Positions 1 to 6,474 of a DNA stretch of 38,546 nt are shown here, one piece after another. Location of the stretch: NCBI RefSeq assembly GCF_000423445.1, contig NZ_AUHZ01000020.1:1-38546 (forward strand), read 5' to 3'. The notes under the pieces are model-generated. The model was not told where the DNA came from. It made no database searches and saw nothing but the letters and a program-made list of their open reading frames with translations. Source of the stretch: Acidipropionibacterium thoenii DSM 20276 (GTDB taxonomy: Bacteria; Actinomycetota; Actinomycetes; Propionibacteriales; Propionibacteriaceae). The first letter of the stretch is position 1; every line of letters begins with the position of its first letter. Made by a program: the position numbers and the translations under genes.

Positions 1-290
1 GCGAAAAAAGCCGAGGCTGAACGCAGGATCGAGTTCGCCCTGCGCAGCTCACGCACTTCCTTCTCCAGCTCGACCAGGCGCTGGGACTCGCTGGTCGTGG
101 TCCCGGGACGGTGCCCCTCGTCGACCTCGGCCTGCACGACCCAGTTCCTCAGAGTCTCGGGATTGATCCCGAGCTGCTCGCCCACACGGCGAAACGTGCC
201 CGACCTCGTCGATGGATCGCGCCGTGACTGAACTGCCATCCTCGTGGCTCTCTCCCGAAGCTCGTCGGGGTACTTCCTCGGTGCTGCCAT
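1..290 (-). CDS. IS3-family transposase OrfA (partial, cut at frameshift site)
   Basis: This encodes the small helix-turn-helix subunit that precedes the DDE integrase OrfB in IS3-family elements. From ATG at 290 the frame starts MAAPRKYPDELRERA. It continues through a Tnp-1/HTH_38-type domain with the typical stretch GEQLGINPETLRNWV, then a leucine-zipper-like helix (LVELEKEVRELRRANSIL) and ends RSASAFFA at the window edge. A ribosome-binding site (GGAGGATGAGGAGC) lies directly upstream. The last bases read TTTTTTC on the coding strand (positions 9 to 3), a classic slippery heptamer where these elements shift -1 into OrfB to make OrfAB. OrfB itself lies outside the window. Family assignment is strong; the subgroup is not determined. 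Confidence 0.9.
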   Translation of the reverse strand, partial: MAAPRKYPDELRERATRMAVQSRRDPSTRSGTFRRVGEQLGINPETLRNWVVQAEVDEGHRPGTTTSESQRLVELEKEVRELRRANSILRSASAFF

Positions 291-342
291 GCTCCTCATC
301 CTCCCGTGGATTCAGAGCCTCCACCAGACCCGGGGCGATTCA
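1..342 (-). mobile_element. IS3-family insertion sequence, partial (right-hand end)
   Basis: This is the end of an IS3-family element that runs off the left edge of the window. It contains the start of orfA (290 down to 1) and, just upstream, a sequence reading TGAATCGCCCCGGG on the minus strand (ending at 342). That resembles the terminal inverted repeat of actinobacterial IS3 elements, which commonly begin TGAAC/TCGCCCCGGG. The other end, orfB and the target-site duplication are not in view, so the exact boundary at 342 is inferred from the repeat-like sequence alone. Confidence 0.75.
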
Positions 343-541
343 GTCTGCCTGGGATGTCCATTCACATCCAATCACTGCAGAAAAGTTTGTCGCGTCTCGA
401 AACGGCATGGCTGGATGCATACTCCCGTGGACCGGGGGAGTGTCTGCCCGGGCATGCTATGCCAGGCAACCTAAAGACCATTCATTAGGTACGTAGAAAT
501 CAGTGCGCAGTGTCATCAGAATGATTGTCTGTACGCGCGCG
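343..541. other. Intergenic between IS3 end and HIT gene
   Basis: There is no convincing coding sequence in these 199 bases. The only structure noticed is an inverted repeat ACCTAA-N10-TTAGGT (469-490), whose arms resemble half of a DtxR/IdeR iron box. The spacing and orientation do not fit the 19-bp box, so no regulatory call is made. The 3' end of the HIT gene abuts this stretch. Confidence 0.5.
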
Positions 542-970
542 TCAGCTGGTCGTCAGTGCGTGTTGCAGCGCTGCTGTCCAACCGCCTTGAAGTGTGTGGA
601 CGGAGCTGGTCGATGGCCAGGTGTCGAGACCGTCTGCATGCCAGCGGGGCACCACGTGCAGATGAAAGTGCGGAACCGACTGGTCCGAGCCCGGCCCACT
701 GGCATTGAGAATGTTGACACCGCGAGCGCCAATCACCCCGGACATCGCCTGTGCGATCTCCTGAGCAAGCAGTGCCACTGCCTCCACGGACTGTGGTGAG
801 GCGTCCTGGATGCCGACCGCATGCTCATTCGGTATCACCAGGGTGTGCCCGGGGGCCAGCTGGTCGCTTTCGAGAGGAAGCAGGGCCGAGGCTCGCTGCC
901 GGCGGGCGATCCACACGGCCTCGCCCTCGCCCCACAGCAGGCTGCAGAAGATGCACTCATCAGAACTCAT
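542..970 (-). CDS. HIT-family protein (histidine-triad nucleotide hydrolase)
   Basis: This is a 142-aa cytosolic HIT-superfamily protein. The family hydrolyses or transfers nucleotide phosphoramidates and related substrates (Hint/Fhit-like); the physiological substrate cannot be told from sequence. The histidine triad is intact as HFHLHVV (His101, His103, His105), preceded by SVP as in Hint proteins. Cys6 and Cys9 (CIFC) form the usual N-terminal zinc half-site. The start at 970 was chosen over the upstream ATG at 994 because CCGGAG lies just before it and the protein then begins MSSDECIFC, typical of the family. It is a single gene on the minus strand, between the IS3 end and the M23 gene, with no sign of damage. 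Confidence 0.9.
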   Translation of the reverse strand: MSSDECIFCSLLWGEGEAVWIARRQRASALLPLESDQLAPGHTLVIPNEHAVGIQDASPQSVEAVALLAQEIAQAMSGVIGARGVNILNASGPGSDQSVPHFHLHVVPRWHADGLDTWPSTSSVHTLQGGWTAALQHALTTS

Positions 971-1310
971 GTCTCCGGATCCTTGCACCTGCACCAGGCA
1001 GCGTGATTGCGCTGGTCTGCGGATCGCTCTGAATCACTTCAAGATGGGGTTCGCCTCGGCGACGTCCGGGAGCGTCGATACCGGCGACCTGTAAACCGTC
1101 CGGCACTCCTCGGACGGTGGACGACCGGCGACGAAGTCCACCATCACGCGCATGGCCCGAGGGCTACGACACAGTGCATTGAAAGAACCGCAACGTGATC
1201 GAATGCGGATTCTGCCGCTTAAAGAAGTGGAGCTACCTGGCGCCCCAATGGGAGGAGCACCTCCGAACACGCTTTCCTACCGCGCCTCCACATTCGTCCC
1301 AGCCTTCGTC
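971..1310. other. 340-bp gap, possible regulator remnant
   Basis: There is no intact gene. On the minus strand, 1036-1180 can be read as a tail containing RSPRAMRVMVDFVAGRP followed by about 23 residues and a stop. This loosely resembles the C-terminal helix of LysR-type regulators (SPRVRAFVDFLVER-like). The upstream part of the frame has no recognisable domain. It may be a decayed fragment or chance similarity. Confidence 0.25.
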
Positions 1311-1922
1311 CTATGCATGGATGATCTCCCCATTGCGGGGCAGCTCACCGTTGAAGCTCAGGCGCACTGCGGTGGCCTCCTCGACGGTGACCCCATCGAT
1401 GGCCTGGACGTGAAGGTGCGGTTCGGTGCTGTTGCCCGAGTTCCCACAGCACGCAATGAGATCACCGGCGACAACGTGCTGTCCGGGGCGAACCACGATG
1501 CTGGCCTGTTGCAGATGACACAGCGCGACGACGGCATCGCCGCAGTCCACGAAGACATGGTTGCCCGCCAGCGCCTCCCAGCCTGCGGCTGCCCTACGAC
1601 GTTGGGACAGCGCGTAGCCGATCGAGGGGAAACCTCGGTAGGCCGGGTGGTCGGACTGGTCGTCGTGGGTTACCACGACGACGCCTTCGGCCGGTGCCAG
1701 AACGGGGCGGGCAAAACCGGGGAAGTGCTCGGCGGGCTCCGGGTGCACGAGGGAGCCCAGTCCGAACCTGGCGGTGCGCCCTGTCGCGCCGACAGGCACG
1801 AAGTCGATCGCGTAGGACGATGCGAAGGCCGTCGTGCCGTGACTGGGGGCGCGGTTCGCGGGGCTGTTCTGGACGAGCCAACGACCGGTGAAGGGATACG
1901 CCAGATCGACAGTCCTCGACAT
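1311..1922 (-). CDS. M23-family (LytM-type) metallopeptidase-like protein
   Basis: This 203-aa protein has the LytM/M23 fold signature. M23 enzymes are zinc endopeptidases that usually cut peptidoglycan cross-bridges. Candidate metal ligands are His28 and Asp40 (PSHGTTAF...YAIDF) and His169/His171 in the PHLHVQ motif, preceded by GNSGNSTE, a close match to the M23 G-x-S-G-x-S-T-x-P-H-L-H block. The start at 1922 (MSRTVDLAYPF) is supported by AGAGGGGACGAGC upstream. Earlier starts in the same frame run into the ArsR promoter region. No signal peptide or membrane segment is visible, so either export is non-classical or the protein acts inside the cell. It is divergent from the ArsR/SRPBCC pair. 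A decayed homologous copy lies at 6475-6901. Confidence 0.85.
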   Translation of the reverse strand: MSRTVDLAYPFTGRWLVQNSPANRAPSHGTTAFASSYAIDFVPVGATGRTARFGLGSLVHPEPAEHFPGFARPVLAPAEGVVVVTHDDQSDHPAYRGFPSIGYALSQRRRAAAGWEALAGNHVFVDCGDAVVALCHLQQASIVVRPGQHVVAGDLIACCGNSGNSTEPHLHVQAIDGVTVEEATAVRLSFNGELPRNGEIIHA

Positions 1923-2090
1923 GCTCGTCCCCTCTCCGCTCGAGACCACCATCATCTCGGCGACGGGGTCGGAATCGTTCGAGGCAGCTGCCTGGCCGGC
2001 GGCACACATTTGACGCCCGGCTTGGCAAGCGGAGTGATTGTCGCCCACCAGTGAGCCATGGAACTCGTCAGCAATATTTGCGTGTGCATA

Positions 2091-2108
2091 TATACGCGAG
2101 AACGTATC
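2091..2108. promoter_or_regulatory. Candidate ArsR operator
   Basis: An inverted repeat ATACG-CGAGAA-CGTAT (2092-2107) lies in an AT-rich patch just before the ArsR-family start at 2117. Its position over the presumed start region would suit autorepression. Inferred from symmetry and position only. Confidence 0.45.
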
Positions 2109-2116
2109 ATTGCTCC

Positions 2117-2470
2117 ATGACGACAACTGCTGTGCTGGAAGCCCTCACTGACCCGACCCGCCGGCGCATCCTGGATGCGGTGCGCGGCGAGGAGCGCTCG
2201 GTGGGGCAGCTGGTGCAGATCGTGGGCATGAACCAGCCCGGCGTCTCCCGGCACCTGAAAGTGCTGCGCGATGCGGGGCTCGTCGAGGCCCGCCGGGACG
2301 CCAACCGGCGGCTCTACCATCTGCAGGCCGAACCGCTGCGCGAACTGGATGCGTGGCTGGAGCCGTACCGGGCCGAGTGGTCGAACCGTCTCGATGCACT
2401 GGAGCGTCATCTCGAGAGAACCGCGACGCCCGTCGCGCGACACACCCCGACGACAGGATCGACATCATGA
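2117..2470 (+). CDS. ArsR-family winged-helix regulator
   Basis: This is a 117-aa regulator of the ArsR/SmtB superfamily. The winged-helix DNA-binding domain covers about residues 8-70, with LADP-like TDPTRRRILD at the start, recognition helix NQPGVSRHLKVLRDAGLV, and wing ARRDANRRLYHL. No cysteine pair or alpha-5 metal site is seen. It therefore looks like the non-metal subgroup that is commonly coupled to SRPBCC/AHSA1 proteins. The start at 2117 was chosen because the protein then begins MTTTAVLEALTDPTRR, the usual family N-terminus; no strong ribosome-binding site is visible and translation may be leaderless. Its stop overlaps the next gene's start (ATGA), so the two are translationally coupled. 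Confidence 0.88.
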   Translation: MTTTAVLEALTDPTRRRILDAVRGEERSVGQLVQIVGMNQPGVSRHLKVLRDAGLVEARRDANRRLYHLQAEPLRELDAWLEPYRAEWSNRLDALERHLERTATPVARHTPTTGSTS

Positions 2471-3006
2471 GCACACAGCTGAACCCGACCAGATTCGGCA
2501 CCATCGAACGCACCCCGGAGGGCGGGGTGATCCGGTACGACCGGAAGCTCGGCTTCCCCATCGACGACGTCTGGTCGGCGATCACCGACCCCGCACGACT
2601 GGCCGAGTGGTGGCCGCCGCTCGCCGCCGACGTCACAGTCGATCTGCGGGTCGGCGGATCGATCTCCTTCCCTTGGCCAGAGGGCGAGGGGATGCAGACA
2701 CTGGCCTTCACCATCCTTCGCGTGGAGCCCCCGACTCTGCTGGAGCACAGTCACACCAGCCCTGGCTCGTGGATGCGGTACGAGCTCGAGGCCCTCCCCG
2801 ATGGGGCGGGCACCAGGCTCCTGGTGACCTACTTCGTGCCGGATCCCGATCTCGCCATCGAACGCGGCGACATCATCGGAGCCCACTACGGCCTGGACCG
2901 CCTCGAGGCCGCCCTCGACGGGAAGCCGGTCCCGGTCGACATGGAGGTCTTCGCCCAGCTGCAGGACGCCTACGCGAAACGAGGTCTCACCACACTCCAG
3001 GCCTAG
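2467..3006 (+). CDS. SRPBCC / AHSA1-domain protein
   Basis: This is a 179-aa protein of the START-like SRPBCC superfamily, AHSA1 (Aha1-C-like) group: a hydrophobic-pocket fold with no assigned ligand here. The family hallmark is the segment PIDDVWSAITDPARLAEWWPP (about residues 33-53), followed by the beta-strand series ending in the long C-terminal helix (GLDRLEAALDG). ATG at 2467 overlaps the TGA of the ArsR gene, indicating coupled translation. ArsR-AHSA1 pairs are common in actinobacteria, and the regulator probably controls this operon. The downstream MmyB regulator is convergent, with about 40 nt between stops. Confidence 0.88.
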   Translation: MSTQLNPTRFGTIERTPEGGVIRYDRKLGFPIDDVWSAITDPARLAEWWPPLAADVTVDLRVGGSISFPWPEGEGMQTLAFTILRVEPPTLLEHSHTSPGSWMRYELEALPDGAGTRLLVTYFVPDPDLAIERGDIIGAHYGLDRLEAALDGKPVPVDMEVFAQLQDAYAKRGLTTLQA

Positions 3007-3047
3007 GAGCTGATGCGCCCACACGGCGAACCACCATCAGAAGGCAG

Positions 3048-3896
3048 CTAGCGATTCGTGCCGAACTGCTGGGTGCCGAGTGCAGCGAGCAGATCCAGCT
3101 TGTCGGCGTCCTGGCTTCGTGGCGGTGCGGTGAGGATGAGCAGCACTTGGGACTCATCCTCGGTGAACAGGGCCTGGCAGTCCACCTCGATCTCGCCGAT
3201 CTCCGGATGGATGAGAACCTTGTGATCCTCGAACCGCCGACTCACCTCCTGCGCCTCCCACAGGCTCGCGAACTCGGCACTCACCCGGATCAACTCCCTG
3301 ACCAGCGCCCCGGCTCGGGAGTCCTTGCCCATCATCCCCAGGGCTGCGCGCAGCGAGGCGACCTGCGCGCGGCTCTGACGGCTGCGATCGCGCTCCGGAT
3401 ACCGCCAGCGTTCCTGCTCAGGATGCGCGAACCAGCGGTAGATGCTGCTGCGCTCCATTCCGGACAGCCCACTGACGTCGCCGAACAATGCCTTCGCGGG
3501 CTCGTTCTGCACAAGCGTCTCCCCGATAGCCGAGATGATCAGTGCCGGGGTGTCGGTGAGCCGGTCCAACACCCGCAACAGGGCAGGAGCGATGTAGTCG
3601 CTGCCGACGGCGCGGTCGGGGGCACTGTGGCCGGCGATCCGGTACAGGTAGTCGCGCTCCTCGGTGCTCAATCGCAGCGCCCGGGCCAGCGATGCGAGCA
3701 TCTGGACACTGGGCTGTGGGCCGCGGCGCTGTTCGAGCCGCGTGTAGTAGTCGGTCGACATCGCGGCCAGCTGTGCGACCTCCTCACGGCGAAGCCCCCG
3801 CGTCCGGCGGCGCGATCCCTCACCCAGGCCGACGTCTGCGGGTTGCAGGCTGTCACGGTGACGCCGGAGGAAGCCGGCCAGTGAGTCACGATCCAT
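3048..3896 (-). CDS. XRE-family regulator with MmyB-like ligand domain
   Basis: This is a 282-aa transcription factor. The N-terminal XRE helix-turn-helix contains GLRREEVAQLAAMSTDYYTR and LEQRRGPQPS (about residues 34-63), the signature of MmyB-type regulators. The C-terminal two thirds is the MmyB-like/PAS-like binding domain (LLRVLDRLTDTPALIIS, then the FASLWEAQEVSRRFEDHK block). The start at 3896 (MDRDSLAGFLRRHRD) matches the family N-terminus; the upstream in-frame extension runs into the divergent promoter. It is transcribed away from the SDR gene at 3997. In actinobacteria such regulators often sit divergent to the SDR gene they control, and palindromes in the shared promoter support that here. 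Confidence 0.9.
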   Translation of the reverse strand: MDRDSLAGFLRRHRDSLQPADVGLGEGSRRRTRGLRREEVAQLAAMSTDYYTRLEQRRGPQPSVQMLASLARALRLSTEERDYLYRIAGHSAPDRAVGSDYIAPALLRVLDRLTDTPALIISAIGETLVQNEPAKALFGDVSGLSGMERSSIYRWFAHPEQERWRYPERDRSRQSRAQVASLRAALGMMGKDSRAGALVRELIRVSAEFASLWEAQEVSRRFEDHKVLIHPEIGEIEVDCQALFTEDESQVLLILTAPPRSQDADKLDLLAALGTQQFGTNR

Positions 3897-3931
3897 GCCT
3901 CGATTATCGGCGCATGGCCGCACCGCATACA

Positions 3932-3946
3932 GGGATCGGCGATCCC
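3932..3946. promoter_or_regulatory. Palindromic operator in the MmyB-SDR divergent promoter
   Basis: A perfect inverted repeat GGGATC-GGC-GATCCC lies midway between the MmyB regulator (start 3896) and the SDR (start 3997). A wider inverted pair TTATCGG (3904-3910) and CCGATAA (3947-3953) flanks it. These are plausible binding sites for the MmyB regulator, inferred from symmetry and location. Confidence 0.45.
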
Positions 3947-3984
3947 CCGATAAGTGGTCTCTGGAAGGGCCCAGAAGCTCGCCC

Positions 3985-3990
3985 GATACT
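3985..3990 (+). promoter_or_regulatory. -10 element, leaderless SDR promoter
   Basis: GATACT ends 6 nt before the GTG at 3997. With no Shine-Dalgarno sequence present, this spacing is typical of leaderless actinobacterial transcripts. No clear -35 was seen. Confidence 0.4.
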
Positions 3991-3996
3991 TCAGTC

Positions 3997-4761
3997 GTGA
4001 ACATCACTGGAAACACCATCTTCATCCCCGGGGCCACCAGCGGAATCGGTCTGGCCCTTGCCCTGAGGCTGCAGGCCAGGGGCAACATCATCATCGTCGG
4101 CGGCCGTCGGACCGAGCGGCTGGAGAGAATCGCCGCTGATCATCCCGGTATCGACACCGTGCGGATTGACACCACGGAGCCTGAGAGCATCAACCATGCT
4201 GCCGAACAGGTCATCGCTGCACACCCCGATCTGAACGTCCTGGTCGCGATGGCCGGGATCATGGGTGTCGAGGACTGGACGACGCCGGCCGGATTCCTCT
4301 CGCACGCCGAGGCCACCGTCACGACCAACCTGCTGGGCCCGATCCGCCTCATCGCCGCCTTCATCGACCATCTGCGTGCCCAGCCGGACGCGACCATACT
4401 GACCGTCTCCTCCGGCCTTGCGTTTGCACCGCTCGCCGCCACGCCCAGCTACAACGCCACCAAGGCCGGGATCCACATGCTGAGCGAGTCCCTGCGTCTG
4501 CAGCTGGCCGACACCACCGTCAAGGTCCTGGAGCTCGAGCCTCCGTCAGTCGCCACGGATCTGATGCCCGGCCAGAAGGACAGCGCTGTCGCCATGCCGC
4601 TCGACGACTTCGTCAACGAGGTCGTCACCCTCATCGAGACCCAGCCCGAGGCGACGGAGATCCAGGTCGAGAACGTCAAGTTCCTGCGCTACGGGGAGGC
4701 CCGGGGCGACTATGACGATGTCGTCGCCACCCTCAACCATCTGGACCCGCACGGCAAGTGA
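3997..4761 (+). CDS. SDR-family oxidoreductase (DltE-like)
   Basis: This is a 254-aa classical-length short-chain dehydrogenase/reductase. The Rossmann nucleotide motif is GATSGIG (residues 12-18), followed by GRR after the second strand (GGRRTERL), which favours NADP(H). The NAG-equivalent motif reads MAG (AMAGIMG), and the catalytic residues are Ser138/139, Tyr152 and Lys156 (SYNATK). The overall pattern resembles the DltE group of SDRs; the substrate is unknown. GTG at 3997 is taken as the start because it precedes the first beta strand (NTIFIPGATSG) and fits a leaderless promoter. It is divergent from the MmyB regulator and convergent with the methyltransferase, with only 15 nt between stops. 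Confidence 0.88.
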   Translation: MNITGNTIFIPGATSGIGLALALRLQARGNIIIVGGRRTERLERIAADHPGIDTVRIDTTEPESINHAAEQVIAAHPDLNVLVAMAGIMGVEDWTTPAGFLSHAEATVTTNLLGPIRLIAAFIDHLRAQPDATILTVSSGLAFAPLAATPSYNATKAGIHMLSESLRLQLADTTVKVLELEPPSVATDLMPGQKDSAVAMPLDDFVNEVVTLIETQPEATEIQVENVKFLRYGEARGDYDDVVATLNHLDPHGK

Positions 4762-4767
4762 GCTGCG

Positions 4768-4782
4768 CTGAGGGCCTCAGCT
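4768..4782. terminator. Possible compact hairpin between convergent genes
   Basis: GCTGAGG-G-CCTCAGC is a 7-bp inverted repeat lying between the SDR stop and the methyltransferase stop, and overlapping the latter. There is no T-run and the minimal loop is unfavourable, so a role as terminator is only a possibility. Confidence 0.3.
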
Positions 4783-5439
4783 GCGTCGCAGCGCGATGAG
4801 GTTGTCGGCGACCGTGGCGGTCTGCTGGTCGGGGCCGGTGGCGAGGCGTTCAGCCCTCTCGCATCGCTCAGTGTTCCAGTGCCCGCTCGGCGTGACCGCC
4901 TCCCGTGTCTCATCGGGGCTTGGGAACCGGGGCTCGTCATCGTTGAGGCGCCACGACCACGGCGCGATGGAGGCGTGGTCGATGACGATGAGCCGGCCAC
5001 CGGTGGCGATCCGCTCGGCGACCCGACGGATCGCGTCGTCCCGGTCGAAGGCGACGGGGCTGTGGAGGTAGCAGGCGTACACCAGATCGAACGGCCCCTC
5101 GGGCGGCGGGTCGGCCAGGTCGTGCTGCTCGGCTCGGATCCGGTCGCTGAGGTCCCGCTCGTCGGCTGCAGCGTTGACAGCCGCCACGGCGGTGGCCGCG
5201 ACATCCAGGGCGGTGACCTGCCACCCTGTGGAGGCCAGCCAGAGCGCATCCCCGCCGCGTCCGCAGCCGAGGTCGCAGGCTCGGCCCGGCGTCGGGGCGA
5301 GCTCATGGATGAGCTCCACGAGCCTGACGTTCGGGCAAGGAGCGGTGGGCGGCGGTGGCACCGACTGATAGAGCGACTCCCAGAACTCGGAGCTGGACGC
5401 CGTGGGGTCGAGCTTGAGGTCCGGGCCGGGGGTGCTCAT
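4777..5439 (-). CDS. Class I SAM-dependent methyltransferase
   Basis: This is a 220-aa Rossmann-type methyltransferase. Motif I is CDLGCGRGGDA (about residues 55-65), with the acidic end of strand 2 at ALDVAATAVAA. Motif II-like is DLVYACYLHSP, and GGRLIVIDHAS is the post-motif strand. It resembles the tellurite-resistance/thiopurine-like small methyltransferases, but the substrate cannot be assigned. The start at 5439 (MSTPGPDLKL) has AGGAG eight bases upstream. The longer upstream frame would cross the divergent promoter and was rejected. A Zur-like palindrome lies 42-56 bp upstream of the start, and the gene is divergent from a zinc-type ArsR regulator. A link to zinc status is therefore likely but inferred. 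Confidence 0.85.
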   Translation of the reverse strand: MSTPGPDLKLDPTASSSEFWESLYQSVPPPPTAPCPNVRLVELIHELAPTPGRACDLGCGRGGDALWLASTGWQVTALDVAATAVAAVNAAADERDLSDRIRAEQHDLADPPPEGPFDLVYACYLHSPVAFDRDDAIRRVAERIATGGRLIVIDHASIAPWSWRLNDDEPRFPSPDETREAVTPSGHWNTERCERAERLATGPDQQTATVADNLIALRRS

Positions 5440-5478
5440 GGCGCGCTCCTGGGTTGAAGAGATGTCGAACGTGAAGCC

Positions 5479-5497
5479 AATGATAATGGTTCTCAGG
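5479..5497. promoter_or_regulatory. Zur-like box upstream of the methyltransferase
   Basis: TGATAATGGTTCTCA (5481-5495) is an imperfect palindrome resembling actinobacterial Zur boxes (TGAAAATGATTTTCA-like). It sits upstream of the methyltransferase start at 5439. It is unusually AT-rich for this genome. Assignment is by eye. Confidence 0.5.
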
Positions 5498-5545
5498 AGT
5501 GGACCCTCGGGCCGCGGCAGATCCGGGGGGAGTGGGTCCAGATAG

Positions 5546-5569
5546 ATGCAAGTATCGAAATATCTGCAT
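5546..5569. promoter_or_regulatory. Candidate SmtB/ArsR-type operator
   Basis: ATGCA-N14-TGCAT, with further symmetry inside (AGTAT / ATATC), lies 20-44 bp before the ArsR start at 5590. Its length and AT-rich centre resemble the 12-2-12 operators of SmtB/CzrA regulators. It is probably bound by the neighbouring regulator (inference). Confidence 0.5.
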
Positions 5570-5589
5570 ATGACAGTAATACTGGACAC

Positions 5590-5937
5590 ATGCACAGCGA
5601 GCAGCACGAGATCGATGAGGCGGTGCGCCTGTTCCGCGCGCTCGGGAACGCTTCTCGTATCAGCCTGCTCCTGGAGCTGATGGAGCAACCTCATTCGGTC
5701 TCCGACCTGGCGGAGCGGGTCGGACTGACCCAGCCATTGACATCGCAGCACCTGCGCGTCATGGCGGATCGGGGACTGGTCGCATCGACCCGCGAGGGCC
5801 GGACGGTGATCTACCGACTGGCGGATCGCCACGTGGTCCATGTCCTCAACGACGCGCTGATCCACGTGAATGAGCCTGCTCCTGGCATCACCACAGATAC
5901 TTCACACCAAGAAGGTATTGATCATGGAAACCATTGA
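5590..5937 (+). CDS. ArsR/SmtB-family repressor with alpha-5 zinc site
   Basis: This is a 115-aa winged-helix metalloregulator. The DNA-binding domain covers about residues 13-78, with recognition helix TQPLTSQHLRVMADRGLV and wing STREGRTVIYRL. After it comes an exact D-x-H-x10-H-x2-E pattern (Asp79, His81, His92, Glu95), the alpha-5 metal site of zinc sensors such as SmtB and CzrA. The N-terminus is His-containing (MHSEQHE). It therefore probably senses Zn(II), possibly Co(II), and derepresses its own operon when metal binds. The last 14 nt overlap the histidine-rich protein gene, so the two form one translational unit. The tail (DTSHQEGIDHGNH) is also metal-ligand rich. Confidence 0.92.
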   Translation: MHSEQHEIDEAVRLFRALGNASRISLLLELMEQPHSVSDLAERVGLTQPLTSQHLRVMADRGLVASTREGRTVIYRLADRHVVHVLNDALIHVNEPAPGITTDTSHQEGIDHGNH

Positions 5938-6232
5938 AACCCACGCCGAGCACACTGTCGCCGAGCACACCCACGGCCCGAACTGCGGCCACCAGGCGGT
6001 CAAGCACGGGGATCACACCGACTACCTGCACAACGGCCACCTGCACGCGCTGCACGGTGACCACTACGACGAGCACGGGTCGGTCCCCGAGCACAAGGCC
6101 GAGCACACCCTGGCTGAGCACACCCACGGCCCGAACTGCGGCCACAAGGCGATTCAGCACGGGGATCACGTGGACTACCTGCATGATGGCCACCTGCACG
6201 CCCTGCACGGCGATCACTACGACGAGCACTGA
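5924..6232 (+). CDS. Histidine-rich metal-binding protein, tandem repeat
   Basis: This is a 102-aa soluble protein with no signal peptide or membrane segment. It is built of two nearly identical ~39-residue units (residues 13-51 and 64-102). Each contains HTHGPNCGH, then HGDH.DYLH.GHLHALHGDHYDEH. Each unit has about a dozen histidines and one cysteine, an arrangement suited to binding several zinc ions. Single-unit relatives are widespread in actinobacteria and are often annotated, without basis, as zinc transporter permeases. ATG at 5924 has GAAGG upstream and overlaps the end of the zinc-type ArsR gene. A role in zinc buffering or delivery under that repressor is the most economical reading, but it is inferred. 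Confidence 0.85.
   Translation: METIETHAEHTVAEHTHGPNCGHQAVKHGDHTDYLHNGHLHALHGDHYDEHGSVPEHKAEHTLAEHTHGPNCGHKAIQHGDHVDYLHDGHLHALHGDHYDEH
5960..6229 (+). repeat. Tandem 117-bp coding repeat in the His-rich gene
   Basis: Two in-frame copies (5960-6076 and 6113-6229, period 153 nt) are nearly identical at the DNA level, including long runs such as the CACACCCACGGCCCGAACTG segment. This indicates recent internal duplication or gene conversion. Confidence 0.85.
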
Positions 6233-6294
6233 GGTCCCGACTCCTCAGGTGGCCGTTCTCCCGATGTAGCAGAGCGGTCCCGTAACCAGTCGAC

Positions 6295-6328
6295 CGGTAC
6301 CCCTCACCCTCCGGGGCGAGGGGTACCG
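6295..6328 (+). terminator. Rho-independent-like terminator of the ArsR/His-rich operon
   Basis: A perfect 11-bp stem CGGTACCCCTC / GAGGGGTACCG with a 12-nt loop lies about 60 nt after the histidine-rich gene. There is no T-tract, which is common for actinobacterial terminators. Confidence 0.7.
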
Positions 6329-6351
6329 CCGTGTCAGCGGCGTCCTGCCCT

Positions 6352-6471
6352 GGGCCATGGAAATGCTCGGATCTCTGCCGGACTGATCCTGTGCCATGAC
6401 ATCCTGACCGCCAGTCAAGGAGGTCCAGGTGCGATGGAGTTCAACACGGAGGCGATCGCCGAGGCGGCCTC
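6352..6471 (+). repeat. Direct repeat copy 1 (remnant of ACT/beta-lactamase junction)
   Basis: These ~120 bases match 8854-8973 at a constant offset of 2502 with only about ten differences. The segment carries the last codons of the ACT-like gene, the intergenic region with AAGGAGGT, and the first ~12 codons of the beta-lactamase gene (ATG at 6434). After 6471 the similarity stops abruptly and the M23 pseudogene begins. It is the stump of a second copy of that gene pair. Confidence 0.85.
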
Positions 6472-6474
6472 ATC

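Noticed and set aside
469-490. Inverted repeat ACCTAA-N10-TTAGGT as a DtxR/IdeR iron box
   Set aside because: The 19-bp box has abutting half-sites around a short centre (TTAGGTTAGsCTAACCTAA). Here the half-sites point outward with a 10-bp spacer, and no iron gene is adjacent.
1152-2054. 300-codon plus-strand frame opposite the M23 gene
   Set aside because: The minus-strand M23 gene carries conserved metal motifs; the plus frame has no recognisable features.
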